From an uncultured Chthoniobacterales bacterium (GTDB taxonomy: Bacteria; Verrucomicrobiota; Verrucomicrobiia; Chthoniobacterales; CAKUMP01), in contig CAKUMP010000028.1 in the NCBI GenBank assembly GCA_934667795.1, positions 1 through 15,370 of the forward strand: a stretch of 15,370 nucleotides of DNA, given 5' to 3'. The stretch's first letter is position 1. Each line of letters starts with the position of its first letter. The position numbers and the translations under genes were made by a program. Positions 13,622 through 15,370 of this stretch are shown one piece after another. The notes under the pieces were generated by a model, which had not been told where the DNA came from, made no database searches, and saw only the letters and a list, made by a program, of their open reading frames with translations.

Positions 13622-14433
13622 GACAATCGATCTCCTTTAATCTGAAACATTTCCTGTGCATTCCGATACAGAATATTCTGCAAATCTTCTTCCGCGAGGT
13701 TTGCGCCATAAATACGTCCAAGCTGCGATTCCAGCCCACGCCCCATCAAATCCGATCCAAACAAAACCCGCTTACTTCCGATCGTTTCCACCGCAAACTC
13801 CACCGTTCCTGTAAACGGCTGCGAGCCCGATGTGTCAATCCACACATTCGGTAAATCCGCAACGTCTAACACACCACGAATCCCGCTCCCCTCCAGGTGG
13901 GCCATCAAAATACGCGCCTCGGGAAACCGTTTTGCCAACACTGCGATATCATCCGGCTCCGAACGCCCCACCTGACCCGCAATCGCACTCTCCGACAAAC
14001 TCCAGGTGTTCACGTACCACGTGTGATGCAGGACCGGCACATTATGCTCGATCGCTTTTTCCATCACCACATCCATCCGTTTATCCCGACAATTCACATC
14101 CCGCTCAATTTTAATGCCGCGAAAATAGGGTGTCTGCAAATAATGGTCCAACTCCTCGCGGATAATTTCTGCAGGCGCCGACGGGTCAATATAGACCATT
14201 CCATATAAACGGTCGGATGCGGCACGCGCGACATCATGCGTATAGCGAATACTTTCTCGCATTTCCTCCACCGACTGCCCCGGTTGCACGCGTCCTAAAA
14301 TCCCGCTGATCGCAACCCCGAACAAATCCATTTCCTCCAAAAGCCGACGCGCACTTTCTTCCGCCGGCAATTCTCGATCCGCGTCCCCTCTCGGTTGATG
14401 CGTGTGAACATCAATTATTATTTTTTTATTCAT
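13618..14433 (-). CDS. Metal-dependent amidohydrolase (Amidohydrolase_2-like TIM barrel)
   Basis: A 271-residue cytoplasmic enzyme of the amidohydrolase superfamily. Expected metal and catalytic residues are present: H10 and H12 in DVHTH, H136/H137 in VLHHTW, H179 in MAHLEG and D228 in FGSDLMG. The length and the final NAQEMF helix match Amidohydrolase_2 (PF04909)-type decarboxylases, lactonases and hydrolases. The substrate cannot be read from the sequence; in a sugar-processing operon a lactone or a carboxylated ring compound is plausible. The start lies 3 bases beyond the stop of the pseudopilin-like gene, and its stop overlaps the start of the degenerate homologue, so expression of the three is tightly linked. 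No clear Shine-Dalgarno is present. Confidence 0.87.
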   Translation of the reverse strand: MNKKIIIDVHTHQPRGDADRELPAEESARRLLEEMDLFGVAISGILGRVQPGQSVEEMRESIRYTHDVARAASDRLYGMVYIDPSAPAEIIREELDHYLQTPYFRGIKIERDVNCRDKRMDVVMEKAIEHNVPVLHHTWYVNTWSLSESAIAGQVGRSEPDDIAVLAKRFPEARILMAHLEGSGIRGVLDVADLPNVWIDTSGSQPFTGTVEFAVETIGSKRVLFGSDLMGRGLESQLGRIYGANLAEEDLQNILYRNAQEMFQIKGDRLS

Positions 14434-14436
14434 AAA

Positions 14437-15120
14437 TTATTCGTCTGTTTTATCTGGTCGCATCATGTATTCAATTTTCTGCGGCCAGTTTCTTAATGAC
14501 TGGATTTTTTCCAACGAAACCTGAGCGACATTTCCTCCCAGGTACAAAACATTTATAATATCCTCATGCAATGCCGGCACATGTGTACTGATATCCATCA
14601 GGAGCGGAACGCGTGCATCGTCTGTGACCCGGGCATTACGATAATTCGAAAACCCTGCTCCCCCTCCGCTGCTGTAATCCCGCAAATGCAGATGAGTGTA
14701 GCCAATATAATACCCTTCCTTCGCCCACCCCCTCTGCCCATAAACCGTTGTATCATCCGGATACGTATAACGTTCCTGATTCGGACAAAAAAACATTGCC
14801 AGATCCGGAATGTATTTTTGTGCCAGTAAAATCGCAGGGGCATATCCATGTCCGTACGAACCAATAATGGACATCTCTGTTGGATCAGGAATGACCGTAC
14901 TGGGGTTGCTATTCTTTGGAAATTCTCCATTATGTTCATTTGCATAAGCATGGTAGGCTAAACCCACCTGCCGCAGATTATTGACGCATTGAACTCGCTT
15001 TGAGCGCTGGACCGATTTCCCTAACGTCTGGAGTAACAGCACCGCCAGAATCGCGATCACAACCAGTGTGACAAGAATTTCCATTAAACTAAAACCAGTA
15101 TCTAAGGAGGATTTTTTCAT
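14437..15120 (-). CDS. Type II pseudopilin-like protein, variant H-X9-GG
   Basis: A 227-residue product with a short basic leader MKKSSLDTG and a prepilin peptidase site G|FSLMEI: cleavage after G9 leaves F1 and E5. A hydrophobic helix (~10-32) follows. The segment CVNNLRQVGLAYHAYANEHNG is the counterpart of the one in the protein at 4435. The C-terminal motif reads H185-x9-GG (LYLGGNVAQV) instead of H-x9-DG (FLDGHVAQL), so the signature aspartate is glycine here. The ATG at 15120 overlaps the upstream stop as ATGA and gives a typical short leader; an ATG two codons earlier (15126) is an alternative. It is membrane-anchored by the N-terminal helix and begins a run of tightly packed enzyme genes. 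Confidence 0.85.
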   Translation of the reverse strand: MKKSSLDTGFSLMEILVTLVVIAILAVLLLQTLGKSVQRSKRVQCVNNLRQVGLAYHAYANEHNGEFPKNSNPSTVIPDPTEMSIIGSYGHGYAPAILLAQKYIPDLAMFFCPNQERYTYPDDTTVYGQRGWAKEGYYIGYTHLHLRDYSSGGGAGFSNYRNARVTDDARVPLLMDISTHVPALHEDIINVLYLGGNVAQVSLEKIQSLRNWPQKIEYMMRPDKTDE

Positions 15121-15370
15121 GGCCATAATTTGTTTGAAACGTTGTTGATACGAAATGTTTCGCCGGCAGCAATATTTTTATAAACGCCCTTTTCATAATC
15201 CTGATCGTCGATAAAAAACTCATCCAGGGCAGCGGCCCCAATATTCAACCGTCCATTCGGGAGCACTTCTTGAATACGGTAGCTTGCGTCCGCACGCTGA
15301 TGATTATCCACCATCACATAACTACCCGCCACATCCTGCGGAATTTCATCCAGGGAGGTCTGTACAATGA
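15117..15370 (-). CDS. C-terminal end of an unidentified protein (cut by window edge)
   Basis: An open frame enters from the right edge with no start needed and ends NNVSNKLWP at 15117. The visible ~84 residues look like the closing beta-strands of a secreted or carbohydrate-active protein: SYVMVDNHQ, SYRIQEVLPNGRLNIG, IDDQDYEKGVYKNIAAGETF. Similar wording (a Y.I...G.LNLG run followed by D..DY..G..YNI..G..F.I) occurs at the ends of PVC heparinase II/III-like and related polysaccharide-degrading proteins. I cannot confirm that from this fragment. Its stop overlaps the pseudopilin-like start by ATGA, so it is the upstream member of the leftward operon. Confidence 0.55.
   Translation of the reverse strand, partial: IVQTSLDEIPQDVAGSYVMVDNHQRADASYRIQEVLPNGRLNIGAAALDEFFIDDQDYEKGVYKNIAAGETFRINNVSNKLWP

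Overview
The window looks like chromosomal DNA of a PVC-superphylum bacterium, most likely Verrucomicrobiota or a close relative such as Lentisphaerota or Kiritimatiellota. I infer this from gene content: two type II pseudopilin-like proteins of the H-X9-DG class, a PEP-CTERM protein, a PcRGLX/YetA-like polysaccharide lyase, a pair of amidohydrolase-fold proteins, and short intergenic repeats of the 'cacgaagacacgaag' type. Many genes lack an obvious Shine-Dalgarno sequence. No single feature fixes the species.

Layout. (1) 1-3041: valS (valyl-tRNA synthetase) reads leftward and is separated by an AT-rich divergent intergenic region from a rightward secreted N-acetylmuramoyl-L-alanine amidase (3042-4064). 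(2) 4065-4434: an intergenic stretch holding a repeat with a large palindrome, then a TAACACGTGTTA dyad just before the next gene. (3) 4435-9039: a tight rightward operon of a pseudopilin-like protein, an 860-aa secreted PcRGLX/YetA-like (exo-rhamnogalacturonan lyase family) protein, and an M14-type zinc carboxypeptidase without a signal peptide. (4) 9040-9331: a repeat-filled gap. (5) 9332-11037: two leftward paralogous secreted proteins; the first transcribed ends in a PEP-CTERM anchor and the second has lost it. A good promoter (TTGACA, 17-nt spacer, CAAAAT) abutting an AACACGTGTT palindrome lies upstream. (6) 11038-11596: a dense cluster of intergenic repeats. (7) 11597-15370: a tight leftward operon, read from the right edge, of the end of an unknown protein, a second pseudopilin-like protein, an intact amidohydrolase, an amidohydrolase-fold protein lacking every metal-binding residue I looked for, and a DegT/DnrJ/EryC1/StrS PLP aminotransferase.

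How it may fit together (inference): both operons join a pseudopilin-like membrane or surface protein to enzymes that look suited to acidic or modified polysaccharides and their sugar products. The same AACACGTGTT dyad precedes both the lyase operon and the PEP-CTERM pair, which would allow one regulator to control both. The most unusual points are the active/degenerate amidohydrolase pair with ATGA-type coupling, the shared dyad, the lost PEP-CTERM anchor next to a repeat, and two families of dispersed intergenic elements, one of which sits just 3' of leftward genes.
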